Assembly (NCBI GenBank): GCA_022565695.1
Contig: JAIUME010000006.1
Span: 124,001-188,000 of the forward strand
Length of the DNA stretch: 64,000 bases
Source: Alcanivorax sp.
GTDB lineage: Bacteria; Pseudomonadota; Gammaproteobacteria; Pseudomonadales; Alcanivoracaceae
Reading direction: 5' to 3'
Shown piece by piece: positions 1 through 10,315 of this stretch. The number at the start of each line of letters is the position of its first letter. Position 1 is the first letter of the stretch. The position numbers and the translations under genes were made by a program. Under the pieces are notes generated by a model that had not been told where the DNA came from, did no database searches, and was given only the letters and a program-made list of their open reading frames with translations.

Positions 1-1218
1 TTTCAGGGGGCCGTAGATTTGCGGCTGGCCGGTGAGCGCAAATTGCGGCAGACGCCGGTAGGGTAATTCTTCATCTGGCAGTGTCGGATCGATGGTCTGC
101 CAGGCTTGTACGCGTGTCAGGAAATGCCAGGTACGTCCGCGGTACAGGGCTTCCGCCTGACGCGGCAGGTTGGTCTGGGAGCGCACATCCAGGCCGGATT
201 CCAGATCCTTGAAGTAGAAATCGTCGGAGACGTAGTTGACGTCCGAGCTCAGTGTCCAGGGGCCAACCTGGCCCTCATGGCGCCAGTTGGCGAGAACGCG
301 ATCCTCATCATCGAAGCGCCGGTCGTTGCTGATCAGACCGTAATTGAGCGTGCCTTCGCCGAAGCCGGTCAGGTAGCGCAGTTGGCTGTCAAAGCCGTTG
401 CCGCGGTTCTGGATGTGTCGGGGGGCCAGGGTCGCGTCGAATTGCGGATGCAGGTTCAGGTAAACCGGTTGCGAAAAATCAAAACCGCCATCGTCGGTCA
501 GGCTGAAGCTCGGGAACAGCAGCCCGGTCTTGCGCCGGTCGTCGATGGGGAAGGTCATCCAGGGCAAATACAGCGCTGGCACATCTCTGACGCGCAGTGT
601 GATGTGGCGAGCGGAACCCCAGCCTTCCTCGCGGTTCAATTCTATGCGTCGGGCATGCAGCGACCAGCCGCGCTGATCCGGCGGGCAGGTGGTATAGCTG
701 CCGTCTTCGATATACACCAACTCGTCTTGCTGGGACACACTGCTGGCGCTGCCCCGGGCATGGATGTCGAACAGCGCGTAGCGCACATTGCCCAGGGTGG
801 CCTGTTCACGTCGGGTATTGCCCTGCATGCTGTCGGCGCGGAAGCTGAACAGGCTGGAATCAGCGCGCACACCGCCCTCCACGGCGAAGTCGCCGCTGTC
901 CTGGTCGAACCATGCCCGTTCAGCCGCGATACTGCGGCCGGGTTGCTCGATACGTACGTCGCCCAGCAGCTCCGCCAGCCCGTCCGGCGTCAGCCGGGAC
1001 CTGTCTGCGGTAATGACAGTGTCGGCAGACGGGTCGGGCTCGCCCAGTTCGGGGTTGTAGTAGGTGCCGTGGCACCAGGCGGGGATGTCTTTCTGCTGCT
1101 CAGCCGGAAGGGCCGCCATTTCGTCGCGGGTGATCCAGCCGAGCGTCTCGGCATGGGTCATTGCCGGCGCCACTGCGGCGGCCAGCAACCAGGGATAAAA
1201 GCGGAGGCGCAGTGGCAT
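1..1218 (-). CDS. lptD: LPS-assembly outer-membrane protein LptD (N-terminal part, runs off the left edge)
   Basis: LptD is the outer-membrane barrel of the Lpt machine that inserts lipopolysaccharide into the outer leaflet. Reading leftward from the ATG at 1216-1218, the frame is open for 406 codons to base 1, so the C-terminal half is missing only because the window ends. It begins with a signal peptide (MPLRLRFYPWLLAAAVAPAM, cleavage probably after MTHA). An OstA/LptA-like periplasmic domain follows (LTPDGLAELLGDVRI, ADSMQGNTRREQATLGNVRY), then barrel-like sequence (PALYLPWMTFPIDDRRKTGL). A Cys near residue 49 and a later CPPDQRG Cys could serve the disulfides needed by LptD. It is divergent from amgK-murU, the same arrangement as in Pseudomonas. 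The long open frame on the opposite strand is a GC-rich shadow. Confidence 0.93.
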   Translation of the reverse strand, partial: MPLRLRFYPWLLAAAVAPAMTHAETLGWITRDEMAALPAEQQKDIPAWCHGTYYNPELGEPDPSADTVITADRSRLTPDGLAELLGDVRIEQPGRSIAAERAWFDQDSGDFAVEGGVRADSSLFSFRADSMQGNTRREQATLGNVRYALFDIHARGSASSVSQQDELVYIEDGSYTTCPPDQRGWSLHARRIELNREEGWGSARHITLRVRDVPALYLPWMTFPIDDRRKTGLLFPSFSLTDDGGFDFSQPVYLNLHPQFDATLAPRHIQNRGNGFDSQLRYLTGFGEGTLNYGLISNDRRFDDEDRVLANWRHEGQVGPWTLSSDVNYVSDDFYFKDLESGLDVRSQTNLPRQAEALYRGRTWHFLTRVQAWQTIDPTLPDEELPYRRLPQFALTGQPQIYGPLK

Positions 1219-1400
1219 TCGTTATCCGGAACAGGTAAAAAGCGCTGCAACAGTGCCGGATTCGACGTGGCGACTGTTGAAAGGCGCAAGATTACCGCTC
1301 GCAGCGCCTGATGTCAGTCCGGATATTGTGTAAGAAAATGTCACGCCGCTTTGGTGGCGCTGTTGATCACCCCACTGACCCACACAAGGGAGACGCCCGC

Positions 1401-3803
<2,403 letters not shown>

Positions 3804-3854
3804 TCCGACACGACGATGTGATACAGGATTTGATAAAACGAGAGGAAAGCGATA

Positions 3855-4415
3855 ATGATCAGGAAGAATCCCAGTGGTGATCTACCGGTAGTGGCGCAGT
3901 CCGCCTTTGTCGACCCGACGGCGATCATCTGCGGCAAGGTGTTTGTCGGTGAGAACGTGTTTATCGGCCCCTATGCCGTGATTCGTGCAGATGAAGTGGA
4001 TGCTGACGGTGAAATGGAGCCGATCATCATTGGTGACAACTCCAATATCCAGGACGGTGTGGTGATTCATTCGAAATCCGGCGCCCGGGTGGAGATCGGT
4101 CAGAACACGTCCATCGCGCACCGCTCCATCGTGCATGGCCCCTGCAAAGTGGGCAGCAATGTCTTCATCGGCTTCAACACGGTGCTGTTCAACTGTGAAA
4201 TCGGTGACGGCGCGGCGGTGCGGCACACCTCGGTTGTCGAAGGCTGCAGCGTGCCGGCCAACTTCTATATTCCTTCCACGTCGCTGATTGGCGGGCCGGA
4301 GGCACTGGCCACCATCAAGCCGGTGGCAGCGGACGTATCCAGTTTCTCTGAAGACGTCGCGCAAACCAATGTGCGGCTGGTGCAGGGTTACAAGAAAATC
4401 CAGAACGAGTTGTAA
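3855..4415 (+). CDS. Gamma-class carbonic anhydrase-like hexapeptide-repeat protein
   Basis: This 186-aa protein has a left-handed parallel beta-helix built of hexapeptide repeats (for example IGPYAVIRADEV, IGDNSNIQDGVVIH, IGQNTSIAHRSIVHG). The three histidines expected to ligate the metal of gamma-carbonic anhydrases are present at residues 72, 89 and 94 (VVIHSKSG, SIAHRSIVHGP), the last two with the family spacing of five. It probably works as a trimer that hydrates CO2 or a related substrate. Some family members have no measurable carbonic anhydrase activity, so the reaction is inferred. The ATG at 3855 is preceded by GAGAGGAAAG. It follows rpe after 51 bases and may be on the same transcript. 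Confidence 0.8.
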   Translation: MIRKNPSGDLPVVAQSAFVDPTAIICGKVFVGENVFIGPYAVIRADEVDADGEMEPIIIGDNSNIQDGVVIHSKSGARVEIGQNTSIAHRSIVHGPCKVGSNVFIGFNTVLFNCEIGDGAAVRHTSVVEGCSVPANFYIPSTSLIGGPEALATIKPVAADVSSFSEDVAQTNVRLVQGYKKIQNEL

Positions 4416-4640
4416 TCGCCTGCCTCGTGGCAGCATCGCGCCGGGTGCGCAATGCTGTCACTGTGCCATCATTTACATCCCCCTGAAATTCCATAACGCT
4501 TGTTGTCTGACTGGCACGCAGGTGCCTGCGTCGTTGTTTGCCCTGGCGGGTTGCCGGGCTGTCGCAGGCCTGTGCTGGCGTGACCAATAAGCTATGCGGC
4601 TTGTGCTGCTGCGTGGCATGAAACATCCTGGGGGAATGAC

Positions 4641-5993
4641 GTGAAACACCAGACTGTTGTGGCGGAGGGGCTGCAGGAGGACGCGCTGCATGGCTGGCAA
4701 GCAGAGGCCAGCAATGGAGAGTATGACGAACAGGCGCTGCGCCAGGCATTACAGGGGCCATTGCTGACCCGTCGCCTTCCCGGACGCCTGGAAGAGGATT
4801 TTCGGCGGCATGCCCGCGAGCGCGCGGCCGGGCTGTTACGTCTTTCTGTGTACGGTCTGATTCTGGTGTACGCCGTTGTATCCGGTGCAGCTGCGTTGTT
4901 CACCAACGAGCCGGGGCTGAAGACCTGGTTGCTGGTGGCGGTGTTGCCGGTGGGGCTGGTGCTGGCAATGATCTGGCTGGCCACCCGCCTGGATGACATG
5001 GAGCGGGTTGTGGAGCCGCTGCTGATCGGCAGTGTTTTCGTATCGATTCTGGGTTGCGGCGCCGCCGCATTGCTGTTGGGCGAAGATCTGTTTGCGCAGA
5101 TTGCCGCGTACGAAACCATTTATGTGTTGATCATTGCCTTTTCCATTCTGCGTTTGCCACTGATCAAGGTGTCGATCGCTTCCCTTTGTGCCTTCCTGAT
5201 TGCGGCGATCATCATGCTGGTGATCGGCCAGCCGGTGCTGTGGCTCGACAGCCTGCTCTACTTCTTTGTGCCCTGGTCACTGTGTGTGGTGGTGGGCGGC
5301 ATGCTGGAGCATTCCGAGCGCCGGGATTATCTGCAGAACGAGTTACTGGCGCTGGAATCCCTGCGCTTGCGTGAACTGATCCAGCAGTCCGAGCAGGAAC
5401 TGGCACGACGAACGATGCAGGCCGATTACCTGCAACTGATCGCGGGCAAGCCGTCGTTGCATGCCCTGTTCCAGCGCACGCTGGGGTTTCTGATTGAACG
5501 CACTGGCGCTCAGGTGGGCATGGCGTACCTGCGCACTGACGACGGCATGCTGCAACCCATGGCGACATGGGGTGCGAGTCTGGTCATCGGGCCCGGCAAA
5601 AAGCTGACGGATGCCGACACCGCGTCGGCGCTGGTGAGTCCTGAAGATACGCTGCTGGGGCCGGTTATCGCCCAGCGCAGTCTGCGTCAGATGACGGGGC
5701 TGCCGCAGGGCTATCTGGCCATTCGCACGGGCAGTCAGACCGTGACGCCAGGGGCCATCATCATGGCGCCGGTCTGTCAGGGTGATGAGGTGGTGGCGGT
5801 GATCGAGCTGGGCAAGCTGGCGTCGTTCAGCCGGGCTCATGAGGATGCCGTGGCGGCCATTGCCACGCATTTTGCGTATGCCGTGCAGGCGGGGGCAAGA
5901 CGCAGCGGGGGGGTGGGCAGCGGGGGGGAGGAAAACAGAGTCCCGGACGCGTCTACGACGTCTCGATCAACAACAGGAACAGCCCCAGCATGA
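4641..5993 (+). CDS. Membrane-anchored GAF-domain sensor-like protein without output domain
   Basis: This 450-aa protein has a hydrophilic N-terminus (1-60), about six predicted membrane segments (roughly 67-87, 95-115, 125-147, 155-175, 178-197, 203-222), a short coiled coil (ELLALESLRLRELIQQSEQE) and a GAF domain (about 265-420). No kinase, GGDEF or helicase domain follows, so how it signals is unknown; it may act through a partner. The start is GTG at 4641, after GGGGGAA at 4630-4636. The last 30 residues are low complexity and are encoded across two G7 runs (5907-5930), and its 3' end overlaps the convergent gene by 41 bases. A frameshift near the end is possible. The 225 bases upstream hold nothing I recognise. 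Confidence 0.65.
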   Translation: MKHQTVVAEGLQEDALHGWQAEASNGEYDEQALRQALQGPLLTRRLPGRLEEDFRRHARERAAGLLRLSVYGLILVYAVVSGAAALFTNEPGLKTWLLVAVLPVGLVLAMIWLATRLDDMERVVEPLLIGSVFVSILGCGAAALLLGEDLFAQIAAYETIYVLIIAFSILRLPLIKVSIASLCAFLIAAIIMLVIGQPVLWLDSLLYFFVPWSLCVVVGGMLEHSERRDYLQNELLALESLRLRELIQQSEQELARRTMQADYLQLIAGKPSLHALFQRTLGFLIERTGAQVGMAYLRTDDGMLQPMATWGASLVIGPGKKLTDADTASALVSPEDTLLGPVIAQRSLRQMTGLPQGYLAIRTGSQTVTPGAIIMAPVCQGDEVVAVIELGKLASFSRAHEDAVAAIATHFAYAVQAGARRSGGVGSGGEENRVPDASTTSRSTTGTAPA

Positions 5994-6306
5994 CGATGGC
6001 GCCGACCATGATGAAGCTGAAGACGTGGCGGCTGGCCTCACCGTTGAAGTCGGCTTCCAGCACGTCGATATCTTCCACCGGAAGCGGGTCGTTTACCGGA
6101 TGGTCCGGGTCATCCAGCAAGGCCAGCGCGTCGTCGTACTGATGATCCAGCACCACCCACAGGCTGACGTAAAAGACGCCCGAGAAGATCGGCGCCGCAC
6201 GATAGGATTCCTTGCCGGAGATGTGCGTCGCCACACCGCGGCTGCGCAGGTTCATGGCGTCCTGCTGGGCATCCAGCAGTGAGTGGTATTTGCGAAGTAG
6301 CTGCAT
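5953..6306 (-). CDS. DUF6164-like small membrane protein
   Basis: This is a 117-aa protein of unknown function. The N-terminal part (MQLLRKYHSLLDAQQDAMNL) resembles DUF2007-type signal-transducing domains, followed by an acidic middle (LDDPDHPVNDPLPVEDIDVL) and one C-terminal membrane segment (FSFIMVGAIVMLGLFLLLI, about 95-115). It is convergent with the GAF gene, overlapping its last 41 bases, and lies 3 bases downstream of the HxlR regulator gene on the same strand, so it may be cotranscribed with that regulator. The family assignment is from memory of its overall shape and is moderate. Confidence 0.6.
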   Translation of the reverse strand: MQLLRKYHSLLDAQQDAMNLRSRGVATHISGKESYRAAPIFSGVFYVSLWVVLDHQYDDALALLDDPDHPVNDPLPVEDIDVLEADFNGEASRHVFSFIMVGAIVMLGLFLLLIETS

Positions 6307-6309
6307 GCC

Positions 6310-6831
6310 TTACACAGTACCTGTGGGGGCTTTGCCCGGCAATGCAGGGGCCGTCAATGAAGAGTCCGGCAATGCAGGCTCATCCACCAATACCTGATGC
6401 AATCTCAGTGGTGCGCCATCGGCATCCAGCACCTGAACCGGTTGTACCGCCCGTCCGGTGGCGCGATCACGCATCACCAGTGGTGGCTGATCGACCAGAA
6501 TCCACCGGTCTCCCCACTGCCGCAATGCAGTGAGCACCACAAACAGATCCCGGCCTTTTTCCGTCAGGCGATATTCGAAGCGCATGCCATGCTCGCCCAC
6601 ATCGACCTTGCGCAGCACGTCGGCGGCCAGCAGGCGCTTGAGCCTGTCGCCGAGGATGTTGCGGGCGATGCCCAACTCCTGCTGGAAGTCACTGAAACGC
6701 CGGGTGCCATGCATGGCCTGACGGATGATCATCAGGGACCACCAGTCACCGATCTGCGCCAGCGCCCGGGTGATGGCGCAGCATTGCTCGTCCAGTGATA
6801 CAGGGCTGTCAGGTGCTTTTTTGAGTGTCAT
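6310..6831 (-). CDS. HxlR-family winged-helix transcriptional regulator
   Basis: This DNA-binding protein of about 173 aa has an HxlR core: CCAITRALAQIGDWWSLMII, RRFSDFQQELGIARNILGDR (recognition region) and the wing VGEHGMRFEYRLTEKGRDL. HxlR proteins often respond to aldehydes, quinones or redox stress through a conserved Cys near the N-terminus; the CC pair at about residues 17-18 could play that role. I chose the ATG at 6829-6831 (MTLKKAPDS) because the only upstream ATG, at 6870, lies inside a perfect inverted repeat that looks like the operator. It is divergent from the Old Yellow Enzyme gene, a typical regulator-target pair. The tail after residue 110 is longer than in small HxlR proteins. 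Confidence 0.85.
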   Translation of the reverse strand: MTLKKAPDSPVSLDEQCCAITRALAQIGDWWSLMIIRQAMHGTRRFSDFQQELGIARNILGDRLKRLLAADVLRKVDVGEHGMRFEYRLTEKGRDLFVVLTALRQWGDRWILVDQPPLVMRDRATGRAVQPVQVLDADGAPLRLHQVLVDEPALPDSSLTAPALPGKAPTGTV

Positions 6832-6845
6832 GGCGTGAGGATAGC

Positions 6846-6918
6846 CATAATGGTTGCAAAATAAAACCATTATGCTCTAAGGTGGCCGGATATTAGTTGC
6901 AAATAAAGACCAGATATG
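6846..6918. promoter_or_regulatory. Candidate HxlR operator region between the regulator and the OYE gene
   Basis: CATAATGGTT (6846-6855) and AACCATTATG (6865-6874) form a perfect 10-bp inverted repeat around a 9-base spacer. The right part of this element (GTTGCAAAATAAAACCATTATG, beginning 6853) is echoed downstream as GTTGCAAATAAAGACCAGATATG beginning 6896, a direct repeat at 43-bp spacing. An AT-rich palindrome plus a second half-copy in a divergent promoter is what an autoregulated HxlR dimer site would look like. The binding itself is inferred. Confidence 0.6.
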
Positions 6919-6955
6919 GAGGCAGCGCCCTCCCGAACTCGCCCCGGAGTTGATC

Positions 6956-8068
6956 ATGACTGACGCCCTTGCGCCACTGCTGCGCCCGTTTGAATGCAAA
7001 TCCCTGTCGATGCGTAACCGTGTCGCGATGGCCCCCATGACCCGTACCTTCTCACCGGGCTATGTGCCCAATGACGAGGTGGTGGGCTACTACCGCCGTC
7101 GGGCAGAAGCGGGTGTTGGCTTGATCATTACCGAGGGCACGACTGTCGGGCACAAGGCAGCCAACGGTTACGAGCGCGTACCGGCGTTGCACGGTGAAGC
7201 CGCCATGGCCGGCTGGAAAAAGGTGGTGGATGCGGTGCACGAGGCTGGCGGGCAGATCATTCCCCAGTTGTGGCATGTCGGTTCTGTCCGCCGCGAGGGC
7301 ATCGGTCCCGATCCCCAGGTGCCGGGGCACAGCCCCTCGGGCCTGTTCCGGCCCGGCAAGGAAAATGGCCATGCCATGACCCGCGACGATATCGCCGACG
7401 TTGTGGCGGCGTTCGCGGATTCCGCCCGGCAGGCCAAAGAGGCCGGCTTTGACGGCGTCGAGATCCACGGCGCCCACGGCTACCTGATTGACCAGTTTTT
7501 CTGGGAAGGCACCAACGTGCGCGATGACGAGTACGGTGGCTCCATGGCCAACCGGGGTCGTTTTGCGGAAGAGATTATTCGTGCGGTCCGTGCCGCAGTG
7601 GGCGATGACTTTGCCATCGTGCTGCGCTTCTCCCAATGGAAACAACAGGATTATGAGGCGCGTCTGGCGCATACCCCGGAGCAGCTCGGCGAGTTCCTGG
7701 CGCCATTGTCTGCGGCCGGCGTAGACATTTTCCACGCCAGCACCCGACGTTTCTGGCAGCCGGAATTCGAAGGGTCTGACCTGAACCTGGCGGGCTGGAC
7801 GCGCAAGCTGACCGGCAAGCCGGCCATTACCGTGGGCAGTGTTGGCCTGGATGATGATTTCATGAACGGCGGCAAGATGGGCATGGGCGGCGACGCCGCG
7901 CCGGTCGGCATCGATGAGCTGTTGCGGCGTATGGCGGCCGACGAGTTTGATCTGGTTGCTGTGGGACGGGCATTGCTGGTGGACCCCGAGTGGCTGCTCA
8001 AATTGCGTGAGGCACGCAGCGAGGAGATACTGCCCTTCACCAAGGCAGCTCTGATGTCTCTGAGCTGA
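6956..8068 (+). CDS. NADH:flavin oxidoreductase, Old Yellow Enzyme family
   Basis: This FMN-dependent ene-reductase of 370 aa reduces activated C=C bonds of enals, enones or nitro compounds using NAD(P)H. It shows the OYE TIM-barrel pattern: NRVAMAPMTRTFS (residues about 18-30), QLWHVGSVRR (substrate/FMN site), the FDGVEIHGAHGYLIDQFF motif with the HGAH pair, and GRALLVDPEW near the C-terminus. The ATG at 6956 is chosen over an in-frame TTG at 6950 because GGAG at 6946-6949 is well placed for it. Divergence from an HxlR regulator suggests induction by electrophiles or quinones. The exact substrate cannot be read from the sequence. Confidence 0.92.
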   Translation: MTDALAPLLRPFECKSLSMRNRVAMAPMTRTFSPGYVPNDEVVGYYRRRAEAGVGLIITEGTTVGHKAANGYERVPALHGEAAMAGWKKVVDAVHEAGGQIIPQLWHVGSVRREGIGPDPQVPGHSPSGLFRPGKENGHAMTRDDIADVVAAFADSARQAKEAGFDGVEIHGAHGYLIDQFFWEGTNVRDDEYGGSMANRGRFAEEIIRAVRAAVGDDFAIVLRFSQWKQQDYEARLAHTPEQLGEFLAPLSAAGVDIFHASTRRFWQPEFEGSDLNLAGWTRKLTGKPAITVGSVGLDDDFMNGGKMGMGGDAAPVGIDELLRRMAADEFDLVAVGRALLVDPEWLLKLREARSEEILPFTKAALMSLS

Positions 8069-8094
8069 CAGATCCATGATCGAGGGGAAAGGGG

Positions 8095-8841
8095 ATGTCG
8101 GGATCGAACTGGCGGGCGATGTGCCTGACACTGCTGTCGGCGAGTGTGCTGCTCGCCGGTTGCATCCCCATGGTTCAGCGGCTCTCCGACAGCCCGCCGG
8201 TCACCGGTCAGGTACTGGATGCGCGCACCGGTGAGCCGGTTGCCGGGGTGCGCGTGCAGGCGCTGCCTCGCGATCTGGACCCCGGTCCCACCACCGTTTC
8301 CGACGCCCGGGGGCACTTCTCATTGCCGGAGCGGGACCGTTTGCGCCTGTTTATGGCCATGCCAGGCACAGCTCTGGACCATGTGCTGCTGGCCGCAGTG
8401 GAGGAAAGCGGGGATGGCGATTCGTCGCAGCGGATCGGTTACGGCACTGCCACCAAGTGGCTGCGTCAGCCGGCGCCTGCGACAGAGGGCCGCATTGTCA
8501 TTCTGATGCTACCCCGGCATCCCGGGGCGCCAGCAGGGGAGGGCGGGAATGCCACCGCTGCGCCATCCTGCGAGTTGATGTCTGAAAACGGCTCTCCGCA
8601 ACATGACTCCCCTCAACACGACTACACCTTCCGCATCCTCGACATGTTGCCTGCGTTGCTGGGTAGCGACTGGTTCAGGCAGCAACTGTCAGACGATCCT
8701 GATGCCGGACGGCGTCACGCCGAGACACTGGATTACTTTGCGCGCACGGCCCTGCGCGAGTGTGGCGGGCATCCGCGCTCGGAGGCTCACCGGGAGGCGC
8801 TGCAGGATTATTGGGATAATCTCCTGGCTGACAGCGCTTAG
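8095..8841 (+). CDS. Putative lipoprotein with carboxypeptidase-regulatory-like domain
   Basis: This is a 248-aa predicted lipoprotein: a signal sequence ends in the lipobox LLAGC at about residue 22, so the mature protein would be lipid-anchored. Residues about 37-75 (VTGQVLDARTGEPVAGVRVQ ... DARGHFSLP) look like a CarboxypepD_reg-like beta-sandwich. The middle carries an in-frame five-residue duplication (SPQHD SPQHD), and the C-terminal 70 residues are helical and charged. It follows the OYE gene by 26 bases in the same direction and may be cotranscribed. Function unknown. Confidence 0.7.
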   Translation: MSGSNWRAMCLTLLSASVLLAGCIPMVQRLSDSPPVTGQVLDARTGEPVAGVRVQALPRDLDPGPTTVSDARGHFSLPERDRLRLFMAMPGTALDHVLLAAVEESGDGDSSQRIGYGTATKWLRQPAPATEGRIVILMLPRHPGAPAGEGGNATAAPSCELMSENGSPQHDSPQHDYTFRILDMLPALLGSDWFRQQLSDDPDAGRRHAETLDYFARTALRECGGHPRSEAHREALQDYWDNLLADSA

Positions 8842-8868
8842 AGAACGGCAACAGTGCTTGAATGGCGC

Positions 8869-9453
8869 TCAGGGATTCAGGGCGCGGCGGTGCCACTCTC
8901 CCCCTTTGAACTCAAACAGCTGTCGCGCGTGCGGGCTGGCCGCCAGATCAAGATAGTCCACGCGCTGCGGTTGCAGCAGCAGAAGCCCGAAACACTCCGG
9001 GATGCTGGTGGGAACAGGGCGCTCGAACGCTTCCGCTGCACCAAGTCGCCGACCCGGTGCCGGGCGGGTAAAGGTTTGCCGGGTGGCCGGGGAGACGCTG
9101 TCCCACAGCGCCTCGCGCAGGGATGATCCGTGGCCGCTGCCCTGCACCCGCAACGTGCCACGCAAACGGAACTGTTGTTGCCGTGCCGGCAGGTACCAGC
9201 AGGCTTCCGCCACGGGGTTCTGTTGCAGTCCGCGCAGCTTGTCGCTGCGCAGGTCTGTGGTCATCACCAGCGTGCCCGGCGCCAGCAATTGCCGGCAGAC
9301 CAGTGTCCGACACGTCGGCGCGCCGGCATCGTCCAGGCTGGCGAGCTGCAGATATCGGGCGGAGGGCTGCGGGTTGGCGTGCAGCGCCTGCTGCAGCAAT
9401 GCAAACCAGTCTGGCAAGCCATCGTGGGAGGCCGATTGGGGAAAGTGGCTCAT
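8869..9453 (-). CDS. Pyridoxamine 5'-phosphate oxidase-like FMN-binding protein (Alr4036 type)
   Basis: This 194-aa protein has a split-barrel FMN-binding fold: ARYLQLASLDDAGAPTCRTLV, MTTDLRSDKLRGLQQNP, EACWYLPARQQQFRLRGTL and the C-terminal PQRVDYLDLA ... EWHRRAL. The layout fits the Alr4036 branch of the PNPOx-like superfamily rather than authentic PdxH, whose C-terminal PLP-binding signature I do not see. It probably binds FMN and reduces an unknown substrate. The start codon lies in a 10-bp direct duplication (AGTGGCTCAT at 9444 and 9458 on the plus strand). It is convergent with the preceding lipoprotein gene and sits downstream of the TetR gene. Confidence 0.8.
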   Translation of the reverse strand: MSHFPQSASHDGLPDWFALLQQALHANPQPSARYLQLASLDDAGAPTCRTLVCRQLLAPGTLVMTTDLRSDKLRGLQQNPVAEACWYLPARQQQFRLRGTLRVQGSGHGSSLREALWDSVSPATRQTFTRPAPGRRLGAAEAFERPVPTSIPECFGLLLLQPQRVDYLDLAASPHARQLFEFKGGEWHRRALNP

Positions 9454-9482
9454 AACGAGTGGCTCATGGTTTATCCGTGGGG

Positions 9483-10139
9483 TCAGGCTCTGAGCGATAC
9501 GCCCAGCATGTCCAGCGTGTAGCTTACCAGAGCTTGTGCCGCAGTTTCGTCGGGCAAGTCGTGCCCGGCCTCCTGGCGGGTGAGCATGATGACGCCGTGC
9601 AGGGCGCCACGCAGATAGAGGGCGGTCTGGACAGGGCAGCGCACATGATCGGCGCTGAGACTGCCGTCATCCACGCCACGCTGAATGGCAGTGGCCATAA
9701 TCTGCATCACCTCACCGGAACACAGCGCCATGGCGCTGTCATCGGGTGCGCCCGCCAAGCTCTCCCCGCTGATGCCGGCAGAAGGCCAGTCGCTGGCGGC
9801 ACGGGTCAGCAGGTCGAAATAGTCCGGCTCTTCCACCGAAAACGCGTAATAGGCCTGGCCCATGGCCTGAATCTGTTCTCCCCCGGAAAGCCCCTGGGCG
9901 GAGACATCCCGAAAGCGCTGGCGCAGCGTTTCTGCGGCACGCAGCATCACCGCTTCCAGCATGTCCGACTTGTCGCGGAAATAGACGTACAGAAGCCCCC
10001 GGCTGAGGCTGGCGCCCCGGGCAATGTCATCCATGGTGCAGCGTTCGAAGCCCTTGTCGAAAAACACGCGCTCGGCGGCGTCGAGAATGCTCTCGCGGCG
10101 TTCCTGCTTTTCGTGTTGCCGGCGTGCCCGAGCGCTCAT
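9483..10139 (-). CDS. TetR-family transcriptional repressor of the adjacent RND efflux operon
   Basis: This 218-aa regulator has an N-terminal TetR helix-turn-helix (RRESILDAAERVFFDKGFERCTMDDIARGASLSRGLLYVYFRDK, about 15-58) and a helical ligand-binding domain. It is divergent from the membrane-fusion and RND pump genes, the usual context of local efflux repressors (AcrR- or NalC-like). Two perfect palindromes in the shared promoter region (10210-10242) are its likely operators. The inducer is unknown. An aromatic-rich stretch (QAYYAFSVEEPDYFDLLTRA) resembles the ligand cavity of lipophilic-compound sensors. Confidence 0.9.
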   Translation of the reverse strand: MSARARRQHEKQERRESILDAAERVFFDKGFERCTMDDIARGASLSRGLLYVYFRDKSDMLEAVMLRAAETLRQRFRDVSAQGLSGGEQIQAMGQAYYAFSVEEPDYFDLLTRAASDWPSAGISGESLAGAPDDSAMALCSGEVMQIMATAIQRGVDDGSLSADHVRCPVQTALYLRGALHGVIMLTRQEAGHDLPDETAAQALVSYTLDMLGVSLRA

Positions 10140-10209
10140 GGATCATGGTTCCGTATTGGTTGAGGGGTTGAGGAATACACCACACTAATGATAGCGTTTT
10201 GCCATCTTA

Positions 10210-10242
10210 TTGACAAATTGTCAATTAATGACAATATGTCAT
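10210..10242. promoter_or_regulatory. Paired palindromic operators, probably for the TetR regulator
   Basis: TTGACAAATTGTCAA (10210-10224) and ATGACAATATGTCAT (10228-10242) are both perfect palindromes, sharing the half-site TGACA, with centres 18 bp apart. They lie in the 176-bp gap between tetR and the efflux operon, about 75 bases before the first pump gene. The first palindrome also contains a TTGACA-like -35 hexamer, so binding would block a promoter. TetR binding is inferred from position and symmetry. Confidence 0.7.
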
Positions 10243-10255
10243 CAGCCATCAGATA

Positions 10256-10287
10256 AACAAGTACTCAGATCAACAAGTACTCAGATC
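10256..10287. repeat. 16-bp tandem duplication upstream of the efflux operon
   Basis: AACAAGTACTCAGATC occurs twice in perfect tandem (10256-10271 and 10272-10287), followed by a degenerate third start (AATCAGTACC). It lies in the 5' leader of the membrane-fusion gene, downstream of the putative TetR operators. It may be a recent slippage product. Confidence 0.85.
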
Positions 10288-10315
10288 AATCAGTACCACA
10301 GGGGATGCAAAGCGC

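Noticed and set aside
106-1311. Open frame of 401 codons on the plus strand opposite lptD
   Set aside because: The minus strand encodes a recognisable LptD N-terminus across the same bases; the plus frame has no homology and reflects high GC content.
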